Source: Arion vulgaris (Eukaryota > Mollusca > Gastropoda > Stylommatophora > Arionidae). Taken from it: a DNA stretch of 64,000 nucleotides. Under the pieces are notes generated by a model, which had not been told where the DNA came from, searched no databases, and saw only the letters and a program-made list of their open reading frames with translations. Of the stretch, positions 50,488 through 61,969 are shown piece after piece. A program made the translations under genes and the position numbers. The stretch lies in contig CM036771.1 in NCBI GenBank assembly GCA_020796225.1, forward strand, positions 24,941,176-25,005,175, read 5' to 3'. Positions within the stretch are counted from its first letter, which is position 1. Every line of letters begins with the position of its first letter.

Positions 50488-53400
50488 TGTTGTTTTACCT
50501 GCGAGACAAGATGTTGTTTTACCTGCGAGACAAGATGTTGTTTTACCTGCGAGACAAGATGTTGTTTTACCTGCGAGACAAGATGTTGTTTTACCTGTGA
50601 GACAAGATGTTGTTTTACCTGCTAGACAAGATGTTGTTTTACCTGCGAGACAAGATGTTGTTTTACCTGTGAGACAAGATGTTGTTTTACCTGCGAGACA
50701 AGATGTTGTTTTACCTGTGAGACAAGATGTTGTTTACCTGGAGACAAGATGTTGTTTTACCTGCGAGACAAGATGTTGTTTTACCTGCGAGACAAGATGT
50801 TGTTTTACCTGCGAGACAAGATGTTGTTTTACCTGCGAGACAAGATGTTGTTTTACCTCGAGACAAGATGTTGTTTTACCTGAGACAAGATGTTGTTTTA
50901 CCTGCGAGACAAAATGTTGTTTTACCTGCGAGACAAGATGTTGTTTTACCTGTGAGACAAGATGTTGTTTTACCTGCGAGACAAGATGTTGTTTTACCTG
51001 TGAGACAAGATGTTGTTTTACCTGCGAGACAAGATGTTGTTTTACCTGCGAGACAAGATGTTGTTTTACCTGCGAGACAAGATGTTGTTTTACCTGCGAG
51101 ACAAGATGTTGTTTTACCTGCGAGACAAGATGTTGTTTTACCTGCGAGACAAGATGTTGTTTTACCTGCGAGACAAGATGTTGTTTTACCTGCGAGACAA
51201 GATGTTGTTTTACCTGCGAGACAAGATGTTGTTTTACCTGCGAGACAAGATGTTGTTTTACCTGTGAGACAAGATGTTGTTTTACCTGCGAGACAAGATG
51301 TTGTTTTACCTGTGAGACAAGATGTTGTTTTACCTGAGAGACAAGATGTTGTTTTACCTGCGAGACAAGATGTTGTTTTACCTGTGAGACAAGATGTTGT
51401 TTTACCTGTGAGACAAGATGTTGTTTTACCTGTGAGACAAGATGTTGTTTTACCTGCGAGACAAGATGTTGTTTTACCTGTGAGACAAGATGTTGTTTTA
51501 CCTGTGAGACAAGATGTTGTTTTACCTGCGAGACAAGATGTTGTTTTATCTGCGAGACAAGATGTTGTTTTACCTGCGAGACAAGATGTTGTTTTACCTG
51601 CGAGACAAGATGTTGTTTTACCTGCAAGACAAGATGTTGTTTTACCTGCGAGACAAGATGTTGTTTTACCTGTGAGACAAGATGTTGTTTTACCTGTGAG
51701 ACAAGATGTTGTTTTACCTGCGAGACAAGATGTTGTTTTACCTGCGAGACAAGATGTTGTTTTACCTGCGAGACAAGATGTTGTTTTACCTGCGAGACAA
51801 GATGTTGTTTTACCTGCGAGACAAGATGTTGTTTTACCTGCGAGACAAGATGTTGTTTTACCTGCGAGACAAGATGTTGTTTTACCTGAGAGACAAGATG
51901 TTGTTTTACCTGCGAGACAAGATGTTGTTTTACCTGCGAGACAAGATGTTGTTTTACCTGTGAGACAAGATGTTGTTTTACCTGTGAGACAAGATGTTGT
52001 TTTACCTGCGAGACAAGATGTTGTTTTACCTGCGAGACAAGATGTTGTTTTACCTGTGAGACAAGATGTTGTTTTACCTGTGAGACAAGATGTTGTTTTA
52101 CCTGCGAGACAAGATGTTGTTTTACCTGCGAGACAAGATGTTGTTTTACCTGTGAGACAAGATGTTGTTTTACCTGTGAGACAAGATGTTGTTTTACCTG
52201 CGAGACAAGATGTTGTTTTATCTGCGAGACAAGATGTTGTTTTACCTGCGAGACAAGATGTTGTTTTACCTGCTAGACAAGATGTTGTTTTACCTGCGAG
52301 ACAAGATGTTGTTTTACCTGTGAGACAAGATGTTGTTTTACCTGTGAGACAAGATGTTGTTTTACCTGTGAGACAAGATGTTGTTTTACCTGAGAGACAA
52401 GATGTTGTTTTACCTGCGAGACAAGATGTTGTTTTACCTGCGAGACAAGATGTTGTTTTACCTGCGAGACAAGATGTTGTTTTACCTGCGAGACAAGATG
52501 TTGTTTTACCTGCGAGACAAGATGTTGTTTTACCTGCGAGACAAGATGTTGTTTTACCTGTGAGACAAGATGTTGTTTTACCTGCGAGACAAGATGTTGT
52601 TTACCTGAGACAAGATGTTGTTTTACCTGTGAGACAAGATGTTGTTTTACCTGCGAGACAAGATGTTGTTTTACCTGCGAGACAAGATGTTGTTTTACCT
52701 GCGAGACAAGATGTTGTTTTACCTGTGAGACAAGATGTTGTTTTACCTGCGAGACAAGATGTTGTTTTACCTGCGAGACAAGATGTTGTTTTACCTGTGA
52801 GACAAGATGTTGTTTTACCTGCGAGACAAGATGTTGTTTTACCTGCGAGACAAGATGTTGTTTTACCTGCTAGACAAGATGTTGTTTTACCTGCGAGACA
52901 AGATGTTGTTTTACCTGCGAGACAAGATGTTGTTTTACCTGCGAGACAAGATGTTGTTTTACCTGCGAGACAAGATGTTGTTTTACCTGCGAGACAAGAT
53001 GTTGTTTTACCTGCGAGACAAGATGTTGTTTTACCTGTGAGACAAGATGTTGTTTTACCTGCGAGACAAGATGTTGTTTTACCTGAGAGACAAGATGTTG
53101 TTTTACCTGCGAGACAAGATGTTGTTTTACCTGCGAGACAAGATGTTGTTTTACCTGTGAGACAAGATGTTGTTTTACCTGTGAGACAAGATGTTGTTTT
53201 ACCTGTGAGACAAGATGTTGTTTTACCTGTGAGACAAGATGTTGTTTTACCTGTGAGACAAGATGTTGTTTTACCTGTGAGACAAGATGTTGTTTTACCT
53301 GCGAGACAAGATGTTGTTTTATCTGCGAGACAAGATGTTGTTTTACCTGCGAGACAAGATGTTGTTTTACCTGCGAGACAAGATGTTGTTTTACCTGCAA

Positions 53401-54681
53401 GACAAGATGTTGTTTACCTGCAGAGACAAGATGTTGTTTTACCTGTGAGACAAGATGTTGTTTTACCTGTGAGACAAGATGTTGTTTTACCTGTGAGACA
53501 AGATGTTGTTTTACCTGTGAGACAAGATGTTGTTTTACCTGCGAGACAAGATGTTGTTTTACCTGCGAGACAAGATGTTGTTTTACCTGCGAGACAAGAT
53601 GTTGTTTTACCTGCGAGACAAGATGTTGTTTTACCTGCGAGACAAGATGTTGTTTTACCTGCGAGACAAGATGTTGTTTTACCTGCGAGACAAGATGTTG
53701 TTTTACCTGTGAGACAAGATGTTGTTTTACCTGTGAGACAAGATGTTGTTTTACCTGCGAGACAAGATGTTGTTTTACCTGAGAGACAAGATGTTGTTTT
53801 ACCTGCGAGACAAGATGTTGTTTTACCTGTGAGACAAGATGTTGTTTTACCTGTGAGACAAGATGTTGTTTTACCTGAGAGACAAGATGTTGTTTTACCT
53901 GCGAGACAAGATGTTGTTTTACCTGTGAGACAAGATGTTGTTTTACCTGTGAGACAAGATGTTGTTTACCTGCGAGACAAGATGTTGTTTTATCTGCAGA
54001 GACAAGATGTTGTTTTACCTGCGAGACAAGATGTTGTTTTACCTGCGAGACAAGATGTTGTTTTACCTGCAAGACAAGATGTTGTTTTACCTGAGAGACA
54101 AGATGTTGTTTTACCTGTGAGACAAGATGTTGTTTTACCTGTGAGACAAGATGTTGTTTTACCTGAGAGACAAGATGTTGTTTTACCTGCGAGACAAGAT
54201 GTTGTTTTACCTGCGAGACAAGATGTTGTTTTACCTGTGAGACAAGATGTTGTTTTACCTGAGAGACAAGATGTTGTTTTACCTGCGAGACAAGATGTTG
54301 TTTTACCTGCGAGACAAGATGTTGTTTTACCTGTGAGACAAGATGTTGTTTTACCTGCGAGACAAGATGTTGTTTTACCTGCGAGACAAGATGTTGTTTT
54401 ACCTGTGAGACAAGATGTTGTTTTACCTGCGAGACAAGATGTTGTTTTACCTGCGAGACAAGATGTTGTTTTACCTGCGAGACAAGATGTTGTTTTACCT
54501 GTGAGACAAGATGTTGTTTTACCTGTGAGACAAGATGTTGTTTTACCTGCGAGACAAGATGTTGTTTTACCTGTGAGACAAGATGTTGTTTTACCTGCAG
54601 AGCAAGATGTTGTTTTACCTGCGAGACAAGATGTTGTTTTACCTGCGAGACAAGATGTTGTTTTACCTGCGAGACAAGATG
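50488..54681. repeat. 24-bp satellite array, about 175 copies
   Basis: The unit is CAAGATGTTGTTTTACCTGC plus GAGA. Nearly all variation is at one codon-like site: TGCGAGA, TGTGAGA, TGAGAGA, and rarely TGCAAGA or TGCTAGA. TGCG/TGTG and TGCG/TGCA are CpG transitions. Since 24 is divisible by three, frames persist. Forward 50727-54686 is open for 1319 codons (unit QDVVLPAR, with Ala/Val/Glu exchange), and reverse 52870-54729 for 619. Codon usage is just the unit, both strands are open, and single-base losses (50730, 50860, 52600, 53412, 53965) shift the frame, so I do not call a gene. Confidence 0.97.
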
Positions 54682-54884
54682 GGTAATGTACAAGTTTAAC
54701 AGACGTAAAGATTTATTGAGATTGTACAAGTTTTGGATATCTTATCCCAGTATCTTGTAAACATTTCATGGATCGCGAAAACGTTCCAGTTTTAAAAAAT
54801 CGGTCTAAGGTTCATCATAATAATAATAATAATAATTCCTCTCGTACCGTTATACATTACATATGACATGCAAGTAGTTTCTTC

Positions 54885-55150
54885 ATACAGGCATACTATC
54901 CTGGACAACTCGTTCAATCTCCTCCAGGGAACTGAGACCGAAATGTCCTGCCTCTCTCAGCAAAGTTTGTTTCTGGGTCTTCTTAGGTCGTCCGCCCATT
55001 CTTGAATCCTTTGCATTCCACTTCAATGCTGCTTTGAAATTTGTTGATCATATCTCCTCAAGGTGTGTCCAAGATATCTCAATCTTCTCCTTCTTATAAC
55101 AGTTGTCACTAGTGGTTATCGAGACATTTCTCTGATTTCATTACTTCTCC
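54885..55150 (-). mobile_element. LINE 3' coding fragment
   Basis: Uninterrupted homologue of 36345-36895: in reverse RRRLRYLGHTLRRYDQQIS-like text, then GFKNGRTT..., KTLLREAGHFGLSSLEEIER and VVQDS. Decayed. An (AAT)n run lies 50 bp to its left. Confidence 0.8.
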
Positions 55151-55221
55151 TGATGAAATCATTTCTTCTCCAATGAAGGCTCAAAATAAGAGAAGTTTAA
55201 TTGGCGTGCCAATTTAGTAAG

Positions 55222-55296
55222 TACTGAATCTAGCGATAATTGTAACGAATAGTAACTGAATCTAGCGATAATTGTAATAAATAGTAACTGAAACTA
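55222..55296. repeat. 32-bp array, left part
   Basis: The unit is TAGTAACTGAATCTAGCGAT plus AATTGTAATAAA. It is interrupted by a LINE and continues at 56036. Confidence 0.9.
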
Positions 55297-55299
55297 GTG

Positions 55300-56010
55300 A
55301 TCTTTTCTTTTGTCCTTCTCTGTTTTTTGCCGCTAGGCGTAGCAGGTTTAACTGATGATCGGTTTTCGAGATAATGCACGCTCAGTCGCTTGATATGGTG
55401 TGGTATTGTGGAATTTTAAGATGTATGTAACTCCATCAACCCATCTTTTCTTGGTCTGCCCTTCCTCTTGATGATTCCATTTTCAAGTTGTACGCTCTTG
55501 CAACTGGTGTATTCGGGTTCATTCTGACCAAGTGGCCAAACCATTTGAGTCTCTGTTTTTCAATAAATCTAATAGCAGGTGTTGTTCCGACTGTTCTTCT
55601 AATTTCCTCATTTCTTATATGGTCTCTTCTTGTTTTATTTACTGCTTTCCTCAGGCATCTCATTTCGCATGTGGTAATTTTCCTTTCTTGTTCTTTTGTC
55701 AGTGCCCATATTTGGTTCTGGTAGCACAGTGTTAGTATAAAGATTGAATTTATAATCTGTCTTTTAGTCCCTACTGGAATAGCTGGGTGTTTCAAAATTA
55801 GGGTAAGCTGGTATGTAATGTTGTTGGCTTGCTGGATTCTAGTTTCGATCTCTGTCCAGTCTACTATCAGATGTGAGGATACTTCCAAGGTATTTGAATT
55901 CTCTCACCTGCTTTAGCGTTTGGTCATTTATTTGTATGTTGATATTTTTATGTTCTCTGCTTATAGTCATGACTTCTGTCTTTTGAATGTTGATCTTCAT
56001 GTTATATTTA
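55300..56010 (-). mobile_element. LINE thumb and C-terminal fragment inserted in the 32-bp array
   Basis: The open reverse frame 55436-55888 reads TRIQQANNITYQLTLILKHP, KRQIINSIFILTLCYQNQIW, ERKITTCEMRCLRKAVNKTR and KQRLKWFGHLVRMNPNTPVA, with a truncated GRADQEKMG end. To the right the KVREFKYLGSILTSDSRLD stretch is readable with a frameshift. Same family as 17088. The surrounding array on both sides dates the insertion after array formation. Confidence 0.88.
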
Positions 56011-56035
56011 TGATGATTCTAAACTAGCGATGAAT

Positions 56036-56118
56036 CTAATAAATAGTAACTGAATTTAGCGATAATTGTAATAAATAGTAACTGAATCTAGCGATAATTC
56101 TAATAAATAGTAACCGCA
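56036..56118. repeat. 32-bp array, right part
   Basis: Continuation of 55222-55296 (TAGTAACTGAATTTAGCGAT). Confidence 0.9.
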
Positions 56119-56689
56119 ATATATGATATATGTGTGTGTTTTTATTTCCAAAAAAATCCGTTTCATAACATTTCTCTCTTCTAGATATTCTCTTTCACTC
56201 TTTCACTCTTAGATAAAGCACTGTTTCTCATGCGTCTCAATTCGTGACCTGAATAAATCTTAGGGACATTACGTCTGGCGTTGTTGATTAAGACAGTAAC
56301 AAACTATCTGCAACACGATCAGCCTGCAGCTAGTTATTCTTTATGGAGTAGTAGGCCATGTCTGAATCCTAGCTTTAATTATATATATACTACGGAATAT
56401 CACCTCGGATATTCGCCAAGACGTTTTCAATCTTCTCTCGGTTTCTCTTTCTCTCTGTATATGTTTACAGCATTGCAGTTCTAGAAATGCTACGAGGTTG
56501 TCATCTGATGATATGGTCGATTCAAATTCGTAGACTATTTGTTAGTATTTTGCTTATGATATCAAAACATTACTCAGTTACTTACGTACTTGATTCTTAT
56601 GTGTTACTTTTATAATAGAATTAGAACTTTCTTGTCTAATGTATCTTGTGTATAAATATATATACATTTATAGTTACATATATGTATAT
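56119..56689. other. unassigned DNA
   Basis: Nothing recognised. Confidence 0.5.
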
Positions 56690-57095
56690 AATGATGATAA
56701 TGGTGATACTGATGATGATGAATGAGGGTGATACTGATTATGATGATGATTCTGATGATGATACTGATGATGATAATGATGATGATGATGATTATAATGA
56801 TGATATTGATGATGATAATGGTGATACTGATGATGATGATACTGATGAGGATAATGATGAAAATTGATGATGATGATGGTAATAGTGTTACTGATGATGA
56901 TGATAGTGATGATTCTGATAAAGATGCTAATAGTGATGATGATAATGATGTTATGATAATGATGATATTATAAAGCTGATACTAAGGATGATGATAATGA
57001 TGATAATGCTGATGATATTGAAGATAATGATGATCATGATAACCATGATAACTGTGATGGTGATATTGAAGATGGTGATGATGATGCAGGTGAGT

Positions 57096-57126
<31 letters not shown>

Positions 57127-57320
57127 CGACGATGACGATGATGATGATGATTGATGATGATGATACTGATCATGATAATTGTGATGATGATACTGATGAT
57201 TATGATACTGAAGATAATGATGATCATGATAATGAAAATACTGATGACAAAGATGATGATGATAACTGTGATGATGATGATGCTGATGACGATGATGAAG
57301 ATGATGATGATGATGGTGTC
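56690..57320. repeat. (TGA)n-rich microsatellite
   Basis: About 630 bp of imperfect GATGATGATAATGATGATAC-type sequence. In frame it encodes runs of Asp (56646-56867, 56988-57347), and in reverse His/Ile. These are composition artefacts. The same trinucleotide forms the tails of the LINEs at 15180 and 15714. Confidence 0.96.
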
Positions 57321-57339
57321 ACGTTGCTCTCGAGAGTCC

Positions 57340-57838
57340 CATGGTGAATTGTATTTCTGTTTTTGTTTGGCGCGTTGTCTGGGAACAAGTTATTTTTGTT
57401 TGGCTTTAGTAATTCTCAAGACCCGTATTCAGTGATACATCTTTGCTTAACACGTTCTTCTCAATCTTGTCTATTCACGTCAATCGTCTTCAATTCATCT
57501 GTACATACATCTTTATAGCGAAAGATGTCTCCCCCGATCGTTCATTTTTTTTCAAAAGACAGTTCCTGGTATCGAATTTTTTTGACGATTTGTCCTGCTT
57601 CCTTCCGGGTAAAGTGACCCAGTCATCTTAAGCGACGTTGATATATATAGGTAACTATGCTAGAAAAACCGTCATATTTCAATAGTTCATTTGTTACTAA
57701 AGCGTTCATACAATTCTGACCATACGACTCAAGCAATGCATATGAAATGCATTCATGTTATTTTCTCTTGCAATTTGTATAGGGACCACGGTACATTTAT
57801 ATAACTCAAAGCTAACATTGCAGACGACGATTCAAGTA
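57340..57838. other. unassigned DNA
   Basis: Possibly the reverse strand of a decayed retroelement (57320-57640), but I cannot name it. Confidence 0.4.
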
Positions 57839-57839
57839 T

Positions 57840-58045
57840 ATCGAGACTGTAATTAATTCCTGACTATATGACTCAGAAACATGGACAGCCAACTCAAGAG
57901 ACGAGAGAAGACTTAACATCTTTCACCTTCGATGTCTCCTCAAGATTATGAACATCAGGTGGTACGACAAGATAACCAACTCTGAAGTACTGCAACGTGC
58001 AAACCTGCTTTCCATCATGGGCATGCTCAGCAGTAGACACTAAAA
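57840..58045 (+). mobile_element. LINE thumb-region fragment
   Basis: The forward strand reads YDSETWTANSRDERRLNIFH, LRCLLKIMNIRWYDKITNSE and VLQRANLLSIMGMLSSRH. This is the YGSE(T/S)W...HLRCLRRIL.I.W.D...N.EVL.RA pattern after a LINE RT. It lacks the later WLGH segment. Confidence 0.85.
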
Positions 58046-58313
58046 TGGTTGTAATGTGAGAAAATGAAAACATGTCCGTACCAAAATCATGGAACAATGT
58101 TGTTCTGTGAGCTTTCGAGGAAGATGCAGAGAACAACCTTCAGATATAAAGATGTTTACAAGGCCTCTGAAAACATTTCTAATTTTTGATACACTTTCTA
58201 CGTGTGCCTTTTGGGATGGTTTTCCTTCTTCATAGATGACCAAGTTGTCATCTTTGGGGCATTTCTGCTCCTTCTTAGCCAGCTAATTTCATTCTTTGAT
58301 CTGAATGGGTATC

Positions 58314-58391
58314 AAGATTACAACCCTCTCAGAATCATGGAACAACTGGGTAAGATTACAACCCTCTCAGAATCATGGAACAACTGGGCTA
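58314..58391. repeat. 38-bp direct duplication
   Basis: Two copies of AAGATTACAACCCTCTCAGA plus ATCATGGAACAACTGGG. Confidence 0.95.
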
Positions 58392-58648
58392 AGGTTGACC
58401 TGAGATCACTTAGTTCTGTGTTCTTTTCACATTTCCTGTCAATAGCACTATTTTTCCATGTATGTGGTTCACATGTGCCATATTTCAGCTGTACTGAGGG
58501 CTTCTACCTCAGTCCTGAAATTGGTTGAGAACTTGCCAGTGGCCAGACCTAAGGTTTGCTCGTCTCTATTTTTTAGTCGTAGGGCAACTCCCCATTCTCC
58601 ATTGTGGGTGGCATCTGTAGCTGAATACTCTTCTGTAGCACTTACATT

Positions 58649-58893
58649 CTTCTTCTTCGAGCGCTCCATATCGATCACTCTCTGTGATTTGTATGTTATT
58701 TGAGCCTAAGAGGGATTGTACGTTCTGCCAGTTATGCTCCTACAAGTACGGAGCACATCCGATTTCTGTGATGCTATTTATTTACTAGAGTAGCTTCCCT
58801 AGGTCTTATATCAGTCGTCTCTTACGACATGTCTTGTAGGTCACAGTGGTACTATTCTTTGCCTCCCTTGCGGGCCCCGGCACAGCATGGGCG
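58649..58893 (-). mobile_element. SINE-A copy with target duplication
   Basis: TTCTTCTTCGAGCGCTCCAT to GCGGGCCCCGGCACAGCA. The 11-bp GCACTTACATT is exact on both sides (58638-58648, 58894-58904). Confidence 0.93.
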
Positions 58894-58904
58894 GCACTTA
58901 CATT

Positions 58905-59675
58905 CAAAAGCATTTAACGATTTCCAACTGTTTTATCAATAGTCAATGCTTCACATCCATGTTTGAATAGGGAACAAATACTTTTACAAATCGAAGTTTT
59001 TAATTTTTATCAGCTTCCTTCATATATTTTGTCGTTTCTTTAATGTCAGCACTGTCCATCTTAAATCTACGATTTAACGGGTTAAACAATCAAGTTTTAC
59101 ACTAGAACGACGTACGTAACAAATTTCAGAATCTGAGGTGTCCAATGTTAAACCATCTAAAATCTGTCAATCTGAATCCGTCTTCTCAGCTCCTGGACGG
59201 ACATGTAACTGAGATTTAGTGACGTAATGGACATTTTTGATGTCTCAGTTATGTCCCTAACATGGAGTATACAACTTCTTAAGCACGTCTCAATGACGTT
59301 TTTTTCTAACATCCTTGACCTTTTAGGATTAGAACCGTATTGCGGAAGCTGCAACGCGCTCACATTTATATTGAACCCAGCTGCTATAAATATGGAACCG
59401 TTGACGTCACATGTGAACTGTCTGCATTTCTGAGAATGAGACGAGCAAACAACAGGAGATGGTTTATTTATAGCCCACAGCGACAGACAATAGAAGCACT
59501 GATTACATGTAAGGGCTCATACTGTCTTATATGTCTTTAAACTTACGTATGTCTGTCTCAATGGGTCTTCCATATTAGCCTGTTAAGGTTTGAAAACTTG
59601 TTTGTACGCCAATAAAAGAAATCAATTGGACGTGCTAGCTTGTGTTGATTGTGTCTTCAAACGTGTCGTATAGAG
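58905..59675. other. unassigned DNA
   Basis: Short overlapping open frames around 59157-59540 have no recognised domain. Confidence 0.5.
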
Positions 59676-60215
59676 TAGAGAACAAATAGATCTATCCAGA
59701 ACGAGCTTAAAATCTAAGAAAACTGTCTGATGCTACAAATAAGAATGTGAAAATGTGGTATTTTTAACACATAAAAAAACACTAGGAAAAGACCATTATC
59801 TTCTTCTTCTTTCTTCTTTGCGTTCGTTCTTTACGACCAATTTCAATCACGCTTTGTGATATGTTTGATCTTTGTCAAGAACGTGTATACGTTATACATT
59901 GGTTTGGTAGGCCCCTAAATGCATAGACTTCTACACGTTTAGGACACATGCATCCGATTTCAGCCAAACCTCCTTAGTGGCCTCTTACGACATGCATGCA
60001 GGTAAGAGTGGTTCTATTCTTTACACCCCAAATTTGGGCCCCGGTAACCACTCGGGCGAAAAACCATTATGAAAGGATGCAGTAAGAGGGATAGAGGATT
60101 GCACGGAAATATGGACAAGATTTAGTGATGATTTGGGAATACACGCTGAAGAGGTGGAAGGACTCAAGATGTTAGGAGATTGATATAAGGCTCAGAGTGT
60201 GATGATGGAATAGAG
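59676..60215 (+). mobile_element. LINE C-terminal fragment split by a SINE
   Basis: The forward strand reads REQIDLSRTSLKSKKTV-like text, then KNVKMWYF and, across the SINE at 59800-60062, EKTIMKGCSKRDRG, the EKTIMEG region of the 15180 family. It runs directly into the 51-bp array. Confidence 0.8.
59800..60062 (-). mobile_element. SINE-A' copy with target duplication
   Basis: Complete: CTTCTTCTTC tail, GTTCTTTACGACCAATTTCA, TTTGTCAAGAACGTGTATAC, GGCCTCTTACGACATGCATG, CCCAAATTTGGGCCCCGG and CACTCGGGC head. ACCATTAT flanks both ends (59792-59799, 60063-60070) within the LINE's own EKTIM codons. Confidence 0.93.
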
Positions 60216-60219
60216 GACT

Positions 60220-60628
60220 CAAGATGTTAGTGATGATTTGATAATAACGGCTGCAGAGGCGGGAAGGACTCAAGATGTTAGTGATGATTTGACAATAACG
60301 GCTGCAGAGGCGGGAAGGACTCAAGATGTTAGTGATGATTTGACAATAACGGCTGCAGAGGCGGGAAGGACTCAAGATGTTAGTGATGATTTGACAATAA
60401 CGGCTGCAGAGGCGGGAAGGACTCAAGATGTTAGTGATGATTTGACAATAACGGCTGCAGAGGCGGGAAGGACTCAAGATGTTAGTGATGATTTTGACTA
60501 ACAATAAGGCTGCAGAGTACAGGAGAGGACTCAAGATGTTAGTGATGATTTGACAATAACGGCTGCAGAGGCGGGAAGGACTCAAGATGTTAGTGATGAT
60601 TTGACAATAACGGCTGCAGAGGCGGGAT
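60220..60628. repeat. 51-bp array made from a LINE coding segment, 8 copies
   Basis: The unit is CAAGATGTTAGTGATGATTT plus GACAATAACGGCTGCAGAGG and CGGGAAGGACT, read QDVSDDLTITAAEAGRT. The first 13 residues match QDVTDGLNMTAAEAG of the LINE at 15180. 51 is divisible by three, so the frame survives through five copies. One copy near 60490-60530 is damaged. After the last copy the LINE resumes as GWLVYEKEQ (compare GHLAYEREI). Confidence 0.96.
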
Positions 60629-60659
60629 GGCTGGTTTATGAGAAAGAACAACTCACAAT

Positions 60660-61025
60660 TACTGTTAGGGTAGCAATGTTATGCTCTGGACATATTACAA
60701 TGATGGTCCTGCTACTTTATTCTATATTTCTATATTTCGCATATTGTCCTTGCACAGAAAGTTAGTGTTCTCATGAATCGTATATGATCGATAACTATTT
60801 ATTATTTAGTTGTATTATTTCTTCTTCTTCCTCAAGATTCTGATCCTTTGATGTTTATAACTGCATATAACGCCAGGCTCCGTTCATCGTTTTAAAAAAA
60901 ATCTCTTTTGTTTACAATTTTTGAGTTCTAATAAACCTATGTCTACTTCAATTTAACCTTTTTTTTTCTTGGTCTGTCAAGTGGTCTCTTATCTTTCACA
61001 TTTTGTGAATATTCAATGTTTTATA
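60660..61025. other. unassigned DNA
   Basis: Nothing recognised. Confidence 0.5.
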
Positions 61026-61027
61026 CA

Positions 61028-61230
61028 CCTTTGCCCGCCCGCCCAGCGTCTTATTAACGCGTTGGACGACGGGTGACAAGCCTCCTGTGATTGCGGGTTC
61101 AATTCCGCGGGCTGGCAGAAAAGCCACAGGTTCTCCAGATTGACGGTGTTCGTGGCACCGAACCGAAGGGTAACGATGTCCATGGCACCGAGCCGAAGAG
61201 CTGAAAGCTGAAACACCTCTGGATCGAAAA
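61028..61230 (+). mobile_element. SINE-C copy
   Basis: A box TCTTATTAACGCGTTGGAC, B box GCGGGTTCAATTCCGCG, GAACCGAAGGGTAACGATGT, CCGAGCCGAAGAGCTGAAAG and a 9-A tail. Confidence 0.9.
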
Positions 61231-61261
61231 AAAAATACTCCTTTAATTTAAAAAATACACA

Positions 61262-61600
61262 TTGTCGTTAGCAATGAGAGAGCAGGCAGGCTGGCTCTGT
61301 CACCAAATCAGCGGGCCAGCCAATGGATAGAGCTGATATTTTGAAGGCCCTCATAGAGTGTTGCCGCAAAGAAGATTTTCATTTAAACCAATTCACGTTA
61401 ACTACTAGATTTTAGCAGCTGGGTTTGAAGATTGGAGTAGCAAGAAAAGAACAGCATAAAAGCTATATGAGTGGACTCATCAATCAAAATCGAACTGGTA
61501 CGGTCAGTCGCTGAACGCTGTTGGAGATATTACGAAGGAGATCGGAGCACCCATGGATATGTCCGGAGTGCTAAAAAAAATTCAAAACTGAAACTGAAAT
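61262..61600 (+). mobile_element. RNase H LINE remnant
   Basis: VSNERAGRLALSPNQRASQW corresponds to GN.RADRLA, with the catalytic-region Asp changed to Gly. The downstream parts QLGLKIGVARKEQHKSYMSG (with breaks) and ERCWRYYEGDRSTHGYVRS match the LINE end. Paralogue of 34800. Confidence 0.8.
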
Positions 61601-61651
61601 AGTTACACAGTAATTACTATCTTCTAAATATATGCAATCGTTTCTGAACAC

Positions 61652-61752
61652 ACTTAATGTCTCATGAACACACTTAATGTCTGATGAACACATTTAATAT
61701 CTCATGAGCACACTTAATGTCTCATGAACACACTTAATGTCTCATGAACATA
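61652..61752. repeat. 20-bp array (ATGAACACACTTAATGTCTC)
   Basis: Five copies. A related 20-bp unit resumes at 62217 beyond a SINE-D insertion. Confidence 0.93.
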
Positions 61753-61969
61753 ACTCAGGTAAGAGTGTTCATAAAAGCGAAGACTCATCGTGAACGTGGT
61801 TAGATATGGGTCGGCAGCATCCTGGAATGAGCAAGAAACATCACACAACTGCACAGAATAGCACAGAAGAACAAAAGAACCTCTGACACTGGCAGACACC
61901 TTAGCTGTGACACAAATAGAAGAATAAGAAGAACACCTAATGTCTCATGAACACATAATCTCATAAAAG

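Noticed and set aside
50727..54686. 1319-codon forward open frame as a giant repeat-protein gene
   Set aside because: The frame is only the consequence of a stop-free 24-bp unit. The reverse strand is open too (619 codons), indels shift the frame, and there is no promoter, unique domain or distinct end.
56646..57435. Asp-rich or Met/Ile-rich small proteins
   Set aside because: Frames of a (TGA)n microsatellite.
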